DNA from: Chitinophagales bacterium
GTDB lineage: Bacteria; Bacteroidota; Bacteroidia; Chitinophagales; Chitinophagaceae
Direction: 5' to 3'
Length of the DNA: 64,000 nucleotides
Assembly (NCBI GenBank): GCA_026936105.1
Contig: JAIXKI010000004.1
Coordinates: 1-64,000, forward strand
Positions 36,216 through 44,914 of this stretch are shown piece after piece. A program made the translations under genes and the position numbers. Each line of letters begins with the position of its first letter. The first letter of the stretch is position 1. The notes below the pieces were generated by a model. The model made no database searches and had not been told where the DNA came from. It was given only the letters and a program-made list of their open reading frames with translations.

Positions 36216-39071
36216 ATGAAAAAGGTATTTGCTTTTCACTTTTTACTTTTCGCATTTATTATATCTGCTGCACAAAAGAAACCGCTTGACCATTCTGTAT
36301 ATGACGGCTGGCAGAGTATTGGTGAAAAGATGATCAGTAATGATGGTAAATGGATTGTCTATACGGTTTGCCCGCAGGTGGGAGATACCACCCTGATCAT
36401 ACAGTCAGCAGATGGAAAATACAAGAAAGAAGTGGAGCATAGTAAGGATGCTTTGATCACGCAAGACAGCCGTTTTGTTGTTTTCAGAATACGCCCCATG
36501 TATAAAGATCTCCGGGAAGCCTGGATCCAAAAAGGAAAAGTGAATGGAGGGAAGGACAAGCAATTGGAAATACCTAAAGACAGCCTGGGTATTATTGAAT
36601 TGGGCAAAGAGGAGATTTACAAAATAGCGGATATCAAAAATTTTAAAACCCCTGAAAAAGCTGCAGGATGGCTCGCTTATCAGCAGGAATCAAAAAAAGA
36701 CAGTTCAAAGAATAATAAGACTGCCGAAGATCCGGGTCTTGTATTAAGAAATTTGAATAGCGGCAACGAAATAGTGTTTAAGAATATTAAAGATTATTAC
36801 TTCAATAAGTCGGGGAGAAAATTATTGTTGCTGACTTCGAAAGACCCAAAAGATTCTTTAAGTTATCCCGCTGTTCTTCTTTATGATCTTTCACTGAACG
36901 TAACCGACACTCTGAGCAGGGGAGGTAATGATTTTAGAAACTTTGCCATGAATGATGACGGATCGCAGGTGGCCTACCTGGCTGAAAGGGATGCGGCGCC
37001 AAAAGCATTGCAGAAGTTTTACAAGTTATGGTATTTTAAAGAGGGTATGGACAGTGCGGTACTGGTCGCAGATAAAAATTCACCGGGCATGATGCTGGGC
37101 ATGACCGTAAGCGAATTCAGCCATCCGAATTTTAGCAAGAGCGGGAACCGTTTGTTCTTTGGCACGGCACCGATAGAACCTCCGAAAGACACTTCCCTGA
37201 TAGATATTGATCTTGTGAAAGTGGATATCTGGAATTATAAGGATGATTATTTGCAAACGGTGCAGACAAACCCGGCAAGATTGCGAAATGACCTTCAAAG
37301 AAATTATCTCGCTGTTTATGACCTGCGAACAAATATGTTGATACAGCTCGGGAGCGAAAAGATACCGCAGGTCATTCAGACAAATGAGGGTGATGGAGAT
37401 ATTTTTATTGGTGTTACCGATTTCGGAAAACGCATCGAAAGCCAATGGACCGGCGATACAAAAAAAGACATTTATGCGATCCATGTTAACACAGGCAGTA
37501 AAACACTGATCAGAAAAGATCTCAGGGGAATGATTTATCCGTCTGTTACCGGGAGGTACATTATGTGGTACGATCGGCCGGCAAAAAATTATTTTACCTG
37601 GGAATACCGCCCGGGTGATACATCGGGCGCTGATAAAGCAATAAAAAATATCACTGCAAAAATAAAAGCGCCGCTGTGGGATGTTGAGTTTGACACCCCC
37701 GATTACCCTTTTCCTTATGGAGTGATGGGGTGGCAGGAAGATGATTCTTCCGTGTATATCTATGATCAGTATGATATTTGGAAAGTGGACCCATCGGGAA
37801 AAAAAGATCCTCAGAATTTCCTGGGCAAACTGTCGGGAAGAAAGAGCCGGGTGATCACAAGGTATATTGCTGCAGATCCTGACCAAAAATTTATTGATGA
37901 AAAGAAAGGCCTGCTGGTCCGGCTGTTCAATGACCTGAATAAAAAATCGGCTTTGAATGTCTTTATGGCAAGACCGGATAAATTTTATTACACTACAGGC
38001 TGGGAGGACCGCATTTATGGCCAGCCGGTAAAAGCAAAAGATGCCGATGAGATCATTTATACAAAAGAGAGTTTCAGAGAATCGCCTGACCTGTATGTGG
38101 AAAGCGATATGAAAGCTTTGTCCGCTACTTCTTTCACCGGGGGCTCTGTGAACTGGAATGATAAACGGCTCTCTTTTATCAATCCTCAGCAAAAAGATTA
38201 TTACTGGGGTACGGCAGAATTATTTCACTGGAAAACATTTAAAGGGAAGCCTGCCATAGGCATCGTTTATAAGCCTGAAAATTTTGATTCTAAGAAAAAA
38301 TATCCTGTAATATGTTATTTCTATGAGAGGCTGGACAATACGCTGAACACTTATTATGCTCCTTCACCGATCAGGAGCGCTGTGAACATTCCCTTTTTTG
38401 TCAGCCGGGGTTATGTGATTTTTGTTCCGAGTATCCGGTACAATATAGGCCATCCGGGGAAAAGCGCTTACGATTATGTAGTGAGCGGCGCCAAAGCATT
38501 AATTGCAAAAGGATTTGCTGATCCGAAAAATATTGCGATACAAGGCCACAGTTGGGGCGGCTACCAGGTGGCGTATCTCATCACGACTACCAATATGTTC
38601 AAAGCGGCATGGTCAGGCGCTCCGGTGGCCAATATGACCTCTGCTTACGGCGGCATCAGGTGGGAAAGTGGTATGAACCGCCAGTTTCAATATGAAAAAA
38701 CACAAAGCAGGATCGGTGGGGATCTTTGGAGCAAATTTGATCTTTATCTTGAAAACTCACCTTTGTTTCATTTAAAGAATGTGACGACCCCATTGGTGAT
38801 CATGGCAAACGATAATGACGGCGCCGTTCCCTGGTACCAGGGAATTGAATTGTTTACGGCCATGAGAAGGCTTGGAAAAAAAGTATGGATGTTCAACTAC
38901 AATGGAGAAGGACATGGGTTGACGGTGCGAAAAGATAAATTGGATTACCAGATCCGGATGCAGCAGTTTTTTGACTGGATACTGAAGGGCGATCTTCCTG
39001 CCCGCTGGATCACTGACGGGGTACCTGCCGTTAAAAAAGGAAAAGATTGGGGAATAGAAGTTGATGAATAA
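36216..39071 (+). CDS. S9-family prolyl oligopeptidase-like serine peptidase
   Basis: A 951-residue secreted peptidase. A signal peptide (MKKVFAFHFLLFAFIISAAQ) supports the ATG at 36216; a longer reading adds 28 residues overlapping the methyltransferase end. A beta-propeller-like region precedes the alpha/beta-hydrolase domain from about 680. The catalytic triad is Ser779 in GHSWGGYQ, an aspartate in NDNDGAVPW (866 or 868) and His900 in GEGHGL. It likely cleaves peptides in the periplasm. The last 76 codons (from residue 876, including His900) are repeated downstream as part of a 568-bp tandem duplication, without which this copy is intact. Confidence 0.93.
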   Translation: MKKVFAFHFLLFAFIISAAQKKPLDHSVYDGWQSIGEKMISNDGKWIVYTVCPQVGDTTLIIQSADGKYKKEVEHSKDALITQDSRFVVFRIRPMYKDLREAWIQKGKVNGGKDKQLEIPKDSLGIIELGKEEIYKIADIKNFKTPEKAAGWLAYQQESKKDSSKNNKTAEDPGLVLRNLNSGNEIVFKNIKDYYFNKSGRKLLLLTSKDPKDSLSYPAVLLYDLSLNVTDTLSRGGNDFRNFAMNDDGSQVAYLAERDAAPKALQKFYKLWYFKEGMDSAVLVADKNSPGMMLGMTVSEFSHPNFSKSGNRLFFGTAPIEPPKDTSLIDIDLVKVDIWNYKDDYLQTVQTNPARLRNDLQRNYLAVYDLRTNMLIQLGSEKIPQVIQTNEGDGDIFIGVTDFGKRIESQWTGDTKKDIYAIHVNTGSKTLIRKDLRGMIYPSVTGRYIMWYDRPAKNYFTWEYRPGDTSGADKAIKNITAKIKAPLWDVEFDTPDYPFPYGVMGWQEDDSSVYIYDQYDIWKVDPSGKKDPQNFLGKLSGRKSRVITRYIAADPDQKFIDEKKGLLVRLFNDLNKKSALNVFMARPDKFYYTTGWEDRIYGQPVKAKDADEIIYTKESFRESPDLYVESDMKALSATSFTGGSVNWNDKRLSFINPQQKDYYWGTAELFHWKTFKGKPAIGIVYKPENFDSKKKYPVICYFYERLDNTLNTYYAPSPIRSAVNIPFFVSRGYVIFVPSIRYNIGHPGKSAYDYVVSGAKALIAKGFADPKNIAIQGHSWGGYQVAYLITTTNMFKAAWSGAPVANMTSAYGGIRWESGMNRQFQYEKTQSRIGGDLWSKFDLYLENSPLFHLKNVTTPLVIMANDNDGAVPWYQGIELFTAMRRLGKKVWMFNYNGEGHGLTVRKDKLDYQIRMQQFFDWILKGDLPARWITDGVPAVKKGKDWGIEVDE

Positions 39072-39139
39072 TTACAGATAACTTTACACATCCAGCCCAG
39101 CTATCCGTAGTCTTCATTAGAAATAATAAATCCTGTTTG

Positions 39140-39172
39140 CTATCCTGAGCCTGTGACTCAGGATAGTTTTTT
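39140..39172 (+). terminator. S9 peptidase terminator / REP-like palindrome, copy 1
   Basis: CTATCCTGAG (39140-39149) pairs perfectly with CTCAGGATAG (39157-39166) around a 7-base loop and runs into six T. It is a good terminator for the peptidase, and its TCCTGAG/CTCAGGA core is shared with the palindrome at 39341, so it may be one end of a REP element. Confidence 0.8.
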
Positions 39173-39205
39173 GAAAAGAAATCCTAACTTGGACTAAATG
39201 AATTT

Positions 39206-39391
39206 ATGAGTGACGGAGGCAATAAAATCAGGAACAAAGAATGTATTCATTTTATAATTTTTGCCGTAGTGGAATGGGTGGATGTATTTACAAGAAAAGA
39301 ATGTCGGTTTATTGAAAATGGAATTTCTGTAAAATGGAAAGTCCTGAGTTGCAAACTCAGGACAGCTTTTGTAGATTCATTAAATATTTGA
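39206..39391 (+). pseudogene. Truncated RAYT (REP-associated tyrosine transposase), copy 1
   Basis: A 61-codon frame whose residues 6-33 (KIRNKECIHFIIFAVVEW then VDVFTRKEC) match the N-terminal strand and helix of Bacteroidota Y1/IS200-type RAYT transposases. The HUH motif and catalytic tyrosine are missing; the frame runs into a palindrome and stops. I read it as an internal-deletion remnant lying between two REP-like hairpins. The family match is from memory of these N-termini. Confidence 0.65.
39341..39363. repeat. REP-like palindrome, copy 1
   Basis: GTCCTGAGTT GCA AACTCAGGAC: perfect 10-base arms and a 3-base loop, sharing the TCCTGAG/CTCAGGA core with the hairpin at 39140. It lies inside the tail of the RAYT remnant. 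Confidence 0.75.
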
Positions 39392-39408
39392 ACATTCAGG
39401 ATAGCTGG

Positions 39409-39639
39409 GGAATTGAATTGTTTACGGCCATGAGAAGGCTTGGAAAAAAAGTATGGATGTTCAACTACAATGGAGAAGGACATGGGTTGACGGTGCGAAA
39501 AGATAAATTGGATTACCAGATCCGGATGCAGCAGTTTTTTGACTGGATACTGAAGGGCGATCTTCCTGCCCGCTGGATCACTGACGGGGTACCTGCCGTT
39601 AAAAAAGGAAAAGATTGGGGAATAGAAGTTGATGAATAA
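39409..39639 (+). pseudogene. Duplicated C-terminal fragment of S9 peptidase
   Basis: Encodes the last 76 residues of the peptidase, including the triad His but neither Ser nor Asp, so it cannot be active alone. An open frame runs into it from an ATG at 39334 in the RAYT remnant and gives a 101-residue chimera, which I regard as accidental. Confidence 0.9.
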
Positions 39640-39707
39640 TTACAGATAACTTTACACATCCAGCCCAGCTATCCGTAGTCTTCATTAGAAATAATAAATC
39701 CTGTTTG

Positions 39708-39740
39708 CTATCCTGAGCCTGTGACTCAGGATAGTTTTTT
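39708..39740 (+). repeat. Terminator / REP-like palindrome, copy 2
   Basis: Second copy of the CTATCCTGAG/CTCAGGATAG hairpin with six T, 568 bases after the first. Confidence 0.8.
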
Positions 39741-39773
39741 GAAAAGAAATCCTAACTTGGACTAAATGAATTT

Positions 39774-39959
39774 ATGAGTGACGGAGGCAATAAAATCAGG
39801 AACAAAGAATGTATTCATTTTATAATTTTTGCCGTAGTGGAATGGGTGGATGTATTTACAAGAAAAGAATGTCGGTTTATTGAAAATGGAATTTCTGTAA
39901 AATGGAAAGTCCTGAGTTGCAAACTCAGGACAGCTTTTGTAGATTCATTAAATATTTGA
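39774..39959 (+). pseudogene. Truncated RAYT, copy 2
   Basis: Identical 61-codon copy of the RAYT-like remnant at 39206, lacking the HUH motif and catalytic tyrosine. Confidence 0.65.
39909..39931. repeat. REP-like palindrome, copy 2
   Basis: Second copy of the GTCCTGAGTT/AACTCAGGAC palindrome with 3-base loop. Confidence 0.75.
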
Positions 39960-39974
39960 ACATTCAGGATAGCG

Positions 39975-40025
39975 GGGGACACGGCATCGAAGAAAAAAGA
40001 TTGGGGAATGGAAATAAATGAATAA
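39975..40025 (+). pseudogene. Diverged remnant of a second S9 peptidase C-terminus
   Basis: Read in frame this gives GDTASKKKDWGMEINE and a stop, against GVPAVKKGKDWGIEVDE at the end of the intact peptidase. The similarity continues past the stop (TACAGATAA-TTTAC), so it is not chance. It is clearly more diverged than the 568-bp units, so it is best read as the last codons of an older, otherwise lost, neighbouring paralogue. Confidence 0.7.
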
Positions 40026-40037
40026 GTACAGATAATT

Positions 40038-40757
40038 TTACGCAGCCTTCGCTGTAATATATTTCACCAGGCTTCTTTTAGCGACCGGTAATAATGTTTC
40101 ATCTATCGGAAAGCTGAGTCCTGTCTCGATAGAATAAACTGCAGGATTGGGAAGTTCGCTCCTTTTCCTGATCAGTTCTGACTTTTTCTGCTCATAAGTG
40201 GTGGTGATGCTGCGTTGCCACATGTCAATGAAAACCGTTTTGATGCTCCTGTATTTCTCATCATGCCGCTCAAAAATGGAGAGGCGGTAATGATAGGCTC
40301 TTGTCACTTTATTCTTTCCTTCGCTTAAAAAGAAATACCCTTCCTGCACATCAAGCGGAATGATGCCTATGGGAGTGATATTGATCTTTTCTTCCACGAA
40401 TTCATAAATTTCTGCTCCGTTATTGATGGTGCTTTTGATCTTTCCTTCAGAGTAGTTAATGATGTCTTCCAGTTCCGTCATCAGTTCATCATCATTGATC
40501 ATTTGCTCATAAAGCAACTGAAGTTTTTGTAACTGGATGCCGTTTAATTTTTTCGGGAAATGTTCCTGCAGGAATTTCTTGTTTTCCCTGAAGGCAACTA
40601 TGTTGTTATAGTGAAAGATGATATCAGATAATTGCGGGTACAATTTGTTCTCGTTGAAGTACCGGTTCACTTCCTGCAGATAAGCAAGAAGGGTGTACTT
40701 CTTCAACTCAAAATCAATATAGCCCTCGGCAAACCAGGTTTCAGACAGAGACTTCAT
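40038..40757 (-). CDS. Conserved protein of unknown function
   Basis: A 239-residue soluble, mostly helical protein, with neither signal peptide nor membrane segment. It has charged helices at the start (ETWFAEGYIDFELKKYTLLAYLQEVNRYF), a central region INITPIGIIPLDVQEGYFFLSEG that looks like a beta hairpin, and a helical C-terminus rich in Lys/Arg. I recognise no family. Its stop abuts the S9 remnant, and its start is 88 bases from the divergent phosphatase gene. Confidence 0.8.
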   Translation of the reverse strand: MKSLSETWFAEGYIDFELKKYTLLAYLQEVNRYFNENKLYPQLSDIIFHYNNIVAFRENKKFLQEHFPKKLNGIQLQKLQLLYEQMINDDELMTELEDIINYSEGKIKSTINNGAEIYEFVEEKINITPIGIIPLDVQEGYFFLSEGKNKVTRAYHYRLSIFERHDEKYRSIKTVFIDMWQRSITTTYEQKKSELIRKRSELPNPAVYSIETGLSFPIDETLLPVAKRSLVKYITAKAA

Positions 40758-40845
40758 AGTTTTACGGGTTTCTATTATTTAAATTTAATAAAAAGACGGA
40801 AGAAATAGAAGCAAAGTTTAAATTTATCCTGTTAAAACATTCGCT

Positions 40846-41334
40846 ATGAGATATGTAGTTTCCTTTTTATTGGTCATATTGGCCTCCTGCGGCAACACTT
40901 ATTACATTGTACGGCATGCCGAGAAAGCCGAAGCTTCTCCGGGAATGGCAAATAAAGACATCCCTTTATCTCAGGCGGGGCAAGAAAGGGCATTGGCTTT
41001 GGAAAAAATTTTGAAGAATAAAAATATCGCTTATGTGTTTTCTACGGATTATTTAAGGACAAGGTCAACGGCACAACCTACGGCAGACTATTTCAAATTA
41101 CCGATTGAAACTTATGAGTCTTCGCAGGATCAGGATTTTATTTCGAAGCTTAAGTCTTTAAAGAAAAACATGCTGATAGTAGGCCATAGCAATACCGTGG
41201 ATGAACTGGTGAATATGCTTTGCGGAAAAAAAGAAATGGATGGAGACTTGCCTGAATCGGAATATAATACACTTTTTATCGTAAGAAAGAAAGGTAAAAA
41301 CTATGTTTTCAGCGAAGAAAATATTTATAAATGA
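40846..41334 (+). CDS. Lipoprotein histidine phosphatase (SixA/phosphoglycerate-mutase superfamily)
   Basis: A 162-residue protein with a lipobox near residue 15 (VILASC), so probably lipid-anchored in the periplasm. The catalytic RHAEK (about 23-27) holds the phospho-accepting His; the second His is in IVGHSNTVDEL and the arginine in STDYLRTRSTAQP. It is close in size to SixA, but a lipoprotein location argues against a role on cytoplasmic phosphotransferases. The substrate is unknown. Confidence 0.88.
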   Translation: MRYVVSFLLVILASCGNTYYIVRHAEKAEASPGMANKDIPLSQAGQERALALEKILKNKNIAYVFSTDYLRTRSTAQPTADYFKLPIETYESSQDQDFISKLKSLKKNMLIVGHSNTVDELVNMLCGKKEMDGDLPESEYNTLFIVRKKGKNYVFSEENIYK

Positions 41335-41390
41335 TTTTTGAATATTATGAATCAAACGATTCTTCTTTTAACAGGAATTCCGCTTGCCTC

Positions 41391-42080
41391 TCAATTGCTT
41401 TTTGGATTCTTTTTTGCACTTAATTCAACTGAGAGTGTAAGTTGAAAATAGTTTTTACCCACGCCTGTATTGTTCTTCAAATCATACTGCCGTAGAAACC
41501 CCGGTTGAAGGTTAATATTATCCGAAAGCTGATAACCGAGACCTGCATAAAAACGATTCCTTTCAAATTGCGGGATAGTGTTTGTTAGAAAGATCTCATC
41601 AAAAGCAGCAAGGTAAAATGTCTTTGGAACTATCTTTTTCTTATTTAAAGGCACAACAGCTTTTAACTGGTAACGAAACCTGTTTCTGTATCCCGGGCTG
41701 AACCAGCGTTGCTCAATACGATAACGGTGGGCAAATATTATTCTTCCAAGTGCCTGGTTGAAGTTGGCCTGTTCCCAAAGCCTAGTTTCATTTGCAATCA
41801 CGGGCAATTCAAAGTTTCCGCCATCTGAAAAAGTCCTGTATGTTCCGGTGCCAAGAGTAAAAGAGAAGTTGTTATTAAGAGCGTACGTTGCGCCTGCTTT
41901 TATTTCATAATAGTAGTGATGGCGGTAGAATGATTGAGACCGTACCTGGAGTTCATTAAACAGGCTCCATTTTGAAGACAACGAAAGTTTGGTGTTAAGA
42001 GCATTCCATGAACCGAAATCGTTTATTTGCGACGAGGCAGCTACGGGTATAAGCAAAAAAAAGAATAACTTCCTGATCAT
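41391..42080 (-). CDS. DUF2490-type outer-membrane beta protein
   Basis: A 229-residue protein with a signal peptide (MIRKLFFFLLIPVAASSQ) and repeated amphipathic strands with aromatic ends, typical of a small beta barrel. Strand-like stretches SKWSLFNELQVRSQSFYRHHYYYEIKAG and YRIEQRWF match the DUF2490 pattern as I know it. It lies nine bases after the E2 gene on the same strand and may be co-transcribed; a functional link is not evident. Confidence 0.8.
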   Translation of the reverse strand: MIRKLFFFLLIPVAASSQINDFGSWNALNTKLSLSSKWSLFNELQVRSQSFYRHHYYYEIKAGATYALNNNFSFTLGTGTYRTFSDGGNFELPVIANETRLWEQANFNQALGRIIFAHRYRIEQRWFSPGYRNRFRYQLKAVVPLNKKKIVPKTFYLAAFDEIFLTNTIPQFERNRFYAGLGYQLSDNINLQPGFLRQYDLKNNTGVGKNYFQLTLSVELSAKKNPKSN

Positions 42081-42089
42081 GAAAAAATA

Positions 42090-43487
42090 TTAGAACTCCC
42101 TGTCACCATTAAAATTTTCCAATTCATTAGCAACAGCAGTAAGGAAAGTAGCTCCCAGGCTTCCGTCAATGATGCGATGATCATAACTCAGTGACAGATA
42201 CATCATGTGGCGTATGGCAATGCTGTCGCCGTTTGGAGTTTCCACCACCACCGGACGCTTTTTGATGGCGCCGACTGCCAGTATGGCGACTTGTGGCTGG
42301 TTGATGATCGGAGTCCCCATAAGGCTACCGAAAGTTCCCACATTGGTGAGTGTGAAGGTCCCGCCCTGTGTATCATCAGGCCTCAGCCTGTTGTTGCGTG
42401 CATTATCGGCAAGATTGTTCACCTGCTTGGAAAGCCCCACCAGGTTCAGCTGGTCGGCATTCCTGATCACCGGAACTATTAAATTCCCCGAAGGCATGGC
42501 AGTTGCCATACCGATATTGATATCTTTTTTTATGATGATCTTATCGCTTTCCACAGAACTGTTGATCAACGGAAATTTTTTGATACACTTTACGATCGCT
42601 TCAATGAACAGTGGAGTGTAGGTGATCTTTGTATTTTCTCTTTTTTCAAATTCCTTTTTCACCCGGTTGCGCCACATCACAAGATTGGTCACATCTGCTT
42701 CTGTAAAGCTGGTCACATGCGGACTGGTATGCTTGCTGCGCACCATGTGCTCAGCAATCAGTTTGCGCATACGGTCCATTTCAATGATCTCCACGTTGCC
42801 GCTGTACGTTGTCATGGCAGTGGAGGGTTGTTCCACTTTTGAAACAGGGATCACCATTGTTTCTCCGGCACCCGTTGTACTCACTTCTTCTCTTCGTGCC
42901 ACAGAAACAGATTCTTTACTTTTTACTCTTCCGCTCTTCCTGTCGCTCACGTATTGCAGGATGTCTTTTTTTGTGACCCTTCCTTCATTGCCTGTGCCGG
43001 AAATGCTTTCAAGCTCGGACATGCTGACCCCTTCGCTGGCGGCAATATTCAACACCAAAGGTGAATAGAAGCGGTTGGCGCTGCCGTTTGATGATACGGG
43101 CCGGCTCTCTTCATGCCTCACACTTTTTATTTCTTCAACCACATGAGTTGTTTCCTGTGTGTTTTCTTTTGTGGCATGTGTTGTGTAAGATGGTTCACTT
43201 GTCTTTTGAGCAGGCGCTTGCGGAGCATATGCAGAGGATTCTTCAGCACCTGTTTTTATCCTGGCGATCACAGAGCCTACAGGCACTACGTCGTTTACAT
43301 TATAAAGCACTTCTTCAATGATCCCTGCAGCCGTACTGGGCACTTCACTGTCCACTTTGTCCGTTGCGATCTCCAGAACGGTTTCATCCATTTTAACGGG
43401 ATCGCCTGGTTGCTTGTGCCATTTTAAAATGGTGGCTTCCATTATACTTTCGCCCATTTTCGGCATGATCAGGTCAACTATAGCCAT
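42090..43487 (-). CDS. 2-oxo acid dehydrogenase E2 (dihydrolipoamide acyltransferase)
   Basis: A 465-residue E2 with one N-terminal lipoyl domain (about 1-78; lipoyl Lys44 in EIATDKVDSEVP), a Ser/Thr/Glu-rich linker, the E1/E3-binding domain (about 143-180; YSPLVLNIAASEGVSMSELE) and the acyltransferase domain from about 235. The catalytic His437 lies in SYDHRIIDG. It moves the acyl group from lipoate to CoA in the pyruvate, branched-chain or 2-oxoglutarate complex; the sequence leans to the branched-chain type, but no E1 gene lies nearby. The E3 candidate (57502) is encoded 14 kb away. Confidence 0.9.
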   Translation of the reverse strand: MAIVDLIMPKMGESIMEATILKWHKQPGDPVKMDETVLEIATDKVDSEVPSTAAGIIEEVLYNVNDVVPVGSVIARIKTGAEESSAYAPQAPAQKTSEPSYTTHATKENTQETTHVVEEIKSVRHEESRPVSSNGSANRFYSPLVLNIAASEGVSMSELESISGTGNEGRVTKKDILQYVSDRKSGRVKSKESVSVARREEVSTTGAGETMVIPVSKVEQPSTAMTTYSGNVEIIEMDRMRKLIAEHMVRSKHTSPHVTSFTEADVTNLVMWRNRVKKEFEKRENTKITYTPLFIEAIVKCIKKFPLINSSVESDKIIIKKDINIGMATAMPSGNLIVPVIRNADQLNLVGLSKQVNNLADNARNNRLRPDDTQGGTFTLTNVGTFGSLMGTPIINQPQVAILAVGAIKKRPVVVETPNGDSIAIRHMMYLSLSYDHRIIDGSLGATFLTAVANELENFNGDREF

Positions 43488-43539
43488 AAAAGAAATTCAG
43501 ATTTTCGGTTTCAGATTCACGATTTGATCTAACTGGGCT

Positions 43540-43547
43540 CAAAGGTA
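43540..43547 (-). promoter_or_regulatory. -7 box of E2 gene
   Basis: TACCTTTG on the minus strand, perfect TAnnTTTG, 52 bases before the E2 ATG. The -33 element is not clear. Confidence 0.45.
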
Positions 43548-43575
43548 AAGTATTCCGCCTAAACCACTGAGGCAG

Positions 43576-44883
43576 CTATAGGGATTGGCTATCCGCTAAA
43601 ATAAATTTTCTAAGCATGTCAAGAGCAGCAATTGCTGTTTGTTCTATATTCCTTTCCCTTTCAAAACGAAAAGAGAATTGCTTTGCTTCAGATCTTTGTT
43701 TATTTCCTACAGCAATCCATACGGTACCTACCGGTTTTTCTTCACTGCCGCCATCGGGGCCCATGATGCCGGAAGTGGCCACCGCATAGTCCACATCCAG
43801 TTTCCCGATCACTCCTTTCACCATTTGCAAAACGGTATCTTCACTGACGGCGCCTGCGGAGATCAGTGTTTCATGTTTCACTCCCAGCATATTTTCTTTT
43901 ACTTCGTTGGCATAACTGACCACAGTTCCTTTGTAATATTTAGAAGAGCCGGGAACCGTTGTGATCAGATGTGCAATATATCCGCCGGTACAGCTTTCCG
44001 CTGTGGCCATGGTCTTATTCTTTTCTTTCAATATCCTGCCGATCACCACCTGTATGGGAATGTCTTCTTCTGCCACTAAAATATCTTTGATCAGCTCTTC
44101 CAGTTTTTCTGAATAAGGTGCCAGATGTTTTTCCAGGTCTTCCTTTTTATCTCCTCTGATGGTCATCCTCAGTTTCACCATGCCGAAACCCGGAAGATAT
44201 GCCAGCCTGATATTTGATGGCAATGATGCTTCCCAATCTTTAATGTGGTCTGCAATTGCCGATTCACCTCTTCCTGCAGTAAAGAATGTTTTATGAACTA
44301 TAGCCGGTAACTCAAAACTTTTTTTCAGTCTCGGTATCACTTCTTCGGTCATCAGGCCTTTCATTTCCGAAGGCACGCCGGGAAGAGAAATAAAGACTGA
44401 ATCCCGATCCCTTGTGGCGTCAATTCCGGATATGTGTGAATGTGACCGGAACAACATGCCCGGTGCGGTACCTCTTTTATTGAAAAGGACTTCGCATACA
44501 TCCGGCACTTCCGCTTGTTTTCTATTCATTTCAAGCAAAGCGCCGGGCCGGCGATATACTTTTTCAAAAAGATATTTTACATGATCCAGTACTTTTTCGT
44601 TCAACACCAGTTTACCACCGAAATATTTACAAAGCAAAGGTTTGGTGATATCATCTGCAGTAGGCCCTAATCCTCCGGTAATAATGATGACCTCTGATCT
44701 CCGTCTTTCTTCATCGAGTGCATTCCATATTTCATCCCACACATCACCGATAGCTACGCGGTGAAGCACCCAGATGCCGATCTTGTTTAACTCCTGGGCA
44801 ATGAATGCGCTGTTGGTATCTATGGTCTGCCCGATTAAAAGTTCATCACCGATGGTAATAATAGAAGCATTAACACTTTTCAT
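43576..44883 (-). CDS. cinA: CinA-family nicotinamide-nucleotide amidohydrolase
   Basis: A 435-residue CinA. The N-terminal molybdopterin-binding-like domain (about 1-170; SIITIGDELLIGQTIDTN, ITGGLGPTADDITK) is linked to the C-terminal deamidase (about 270-430; TAESCTGGYIAHLITTVPGSS and ATSGIMGPDGGSEEKPVG). The C-terminal part hydrolyses NMN to nicotinate mononucleotide in pyridine-nucleotide salvage; the N-terminal part has ADP-ribose pyrophosphatase activity in studied members. The start at 44883 is an ATG; a TTG at 44892 would add three residues. Confidence 0.94.
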   Translation of the reverse strand: MKSVNASIITIGDELLIGQTIDTNSAFIAQELNKIGIWVLHRVAIGDVWDEIWNALDEERRRSEVIIITGGLGPTADDITKPLLCKYFGGKLVLNEKVLDHVKYLFEKVYRRPGALLEMNRKQAEVPDVCEVLFNKRGTAPGMLFRSHSHISGIDATRDRDSVFISLPGVPSEMKGLMTEEVIPRLKKSFELPAIVHKTFFTAGRGESAIADHIKDWEASLPSNIRLAYLPGFGMVKLRMTIRGDKKEDLEKHLAPYSEKLEELIKDILVAEEDIPIQVVIGRILKEKNKTMATAESCTGGYIAHLITTVPGSSKYYKGTVVSYANEVKENMLGVKHETLISAGAVSEDTVLQMVKGVIGKLDVDYAVATSGIMGPDGGSEEKPVGTVWIAVGNKQRSEAKQFSFRFERERNIEQTAIAALDMLRKFILADSQSL

Positions 44884-44889
44884 AGACAG

Positions 44890-44897
44890 CAAAGTTA
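44890..44897 (-). promoter_or_regulatory. -7 box of cinA
   Basis: TAACTTTG on the minus strand, a perfect -7 match only 6 bases before the cinA ATG, so the transcript would be nearly leaderless if used. Confidence 0.35.
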
Positions 44898-44906
44898 TGA
44901 GATACC

Positions 44907-44914
44907 TAAATTTG
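44907..44914 (+). promoter_or_regulatory. -7 box of dacB
   Basis: TAAATTTG, a perfect -7 match in the 68-base region between divergent cinA and dacB, 37 bases before the dacB ATG. Confidence 0.4.

Larger units (their letters stand above)
38841..39408 (+). repeat. 568-bp tandem duplication, unit 1
   Basis: This unit covers the last 76 codons and stop of the S9 peptidase, a 3' hairpin terminator, a RAYT-like ORF and a second palindrome. By eye it is identical to 39409-39976 with a constant 568-base offset; the only difference seen is T at 39406 against G at 39974, at the join. Confidence 0.95.
39409..39976 (+). repeat. 568-bp tandem duplication, unit 2
   Basis: Second, apparently identical unit. 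It begins in mid-gene (codon 876 of the S9 peptidase) directly after the palindromic 3' flank of unit 1. Only one to a few bases (G residues) are shared at the join, so unequal crossing-over between long repeats is not the obvious origin. Confidence 0.95.

Noticed and set aside
37080-38192. 370-codon open frame on the minus strand
   Set aside because: It lies wholly inside the S9 peptidase, has no signal or domain, and its composition is that of an antisense frame.
39334-39639. 101-residue chimeric frame joining the RAYT remnant to the S9 C-terminal fragment
   Set aside because: Created by the duplication join; it has neither catalytic Ser nor a promoter or signal peptide.
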